A stretch of DNA of 64,000 nucleotides from the NCBI RefSeq assembly GCF_009208735.1, contig NZ_WFLJ01000002.1, positions 248,001 to 312,000 of the forward strand. The letters are read 5' to 3'. This document shows positions 63,895 to 64,000 of this stretch, one piece after another (position 1 is the first letter of the stretch; each line of letters begins with the position of its first letter). Origin of the DNA: Janthinobacterium rivuli. GTDB taxonomy: Bacteria > Pseudomonadota > Gammaproteobacteria > Burkholderiales > Burkholderiaceae_D. The position numbers and the translations under genes are program-made. Under the pieces are notes generated by a model. The model saw nothing but the letters and a program-made list of their open reading frames with translations, searched no databases and was not told where the DNA came from.

Positions 63895-64000
63895 GCATAT
63901 CCGGCGTTCTTGAGATGCCGCAGGCCAGGCATTGCGGCATGGGCACCTGATCCGCACCTTGATCGACACGGCGCCACATAAGCCGCCACCTGTCCGCATC

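Noticed and set aside
1..64000. CRISPR arrays, tRNA, rRNA and insertion-sequence transposases
   Set aside because: Looked for; no regularly spaced repeats, no cloverleaf-like conserved tRNA arms, no rRNA sequence and no DDE/HUH transposase were recognised by eye. A tRNAscan or repeat-finder run would settle this.

Overview
The window looks like a piece of a high-GC betaproteobacterial chromosome, most probably Oxalobacteraceae (Janthinobacterium/Massilia/Duganella-like). This rests on the protein families, the gene neighbourhoods and the long antisense open frames typical of high GC. No rRNA or tRNA is present, so the genus is an inference.

Region 1 (1-8.28 kb) is the end of an integrated element, visibly AT-richer than what follows. 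It holds a tandem winged-helix protein (5' end outside the window), a beta-class DNA methyltransferase with an N-terminal ribbon-helix-helix segment, two different tyrosine recombinases, a small XRE regulator with paired mirrored operators, and four proteins of unknown function. Composition changes sharply at about 8.26-8.28 kb, at the 5' end of an AraC-family gene.

Region 2 (8.28-30 kb) is chromosomal housekeeping and envelope functions: AraC regulator, LysE-type exporter, a LacI-type regulator divergent from malic enzyme with two matching operators between them, an O-antigen ligase-like gene, MsbA, a GT9 glycosyltransferase, a MASE1 kinase/FixJ-type pair, an OmpR-type two-component system next to MipA/OmpV-like, Usp-like and VirK-like genes, DnaE and TrhO.

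Region 3 (30.2-57.5 kb) is a large O-antigen/surface-polysaccharide locus. A rightward cassette (SDR, monotopic phosphoglycosyl transferase, WbpM-like dehydratase) fits formation of a UDP-6-deoxy-HexNAc sugar and its transfer to undecaprenyl phosphate. Leftward units encode dTDP-L-rhamnose (rfbBDAC), a Wzm/Wzt ABC exporter, a 1.17-kilo-residue methyltransferase/coiled-coil/GT2/GT4 fusion, GDP-D-glycero-D-manno-heptose synthesis (hddA-gmhA-hddC-gmhB), and a very compact unit with rfbF-rfbG-rfbH, a split transketolase, an SDR, GtrA and a GtrB-like transferase. A 983-residue acyltransferase-3/GT-C-like/TPR fusion stands at the head of that last unit. My main hypothesis is that this unit makes a C-branched CDP-3,6-dideoxy sugar, loads it on a lipid carrier, flips it and transfers it in the periplasm.

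Region 4 (57.8-64 kb) carries RhlE helicase, a small oxidoreductase-like protein, a chemotaxis receptor, a Crp/Fnr regulator and a small outer-membrane beta-barrel protein preceded by a 38-bp near-perfect inverted repeat.
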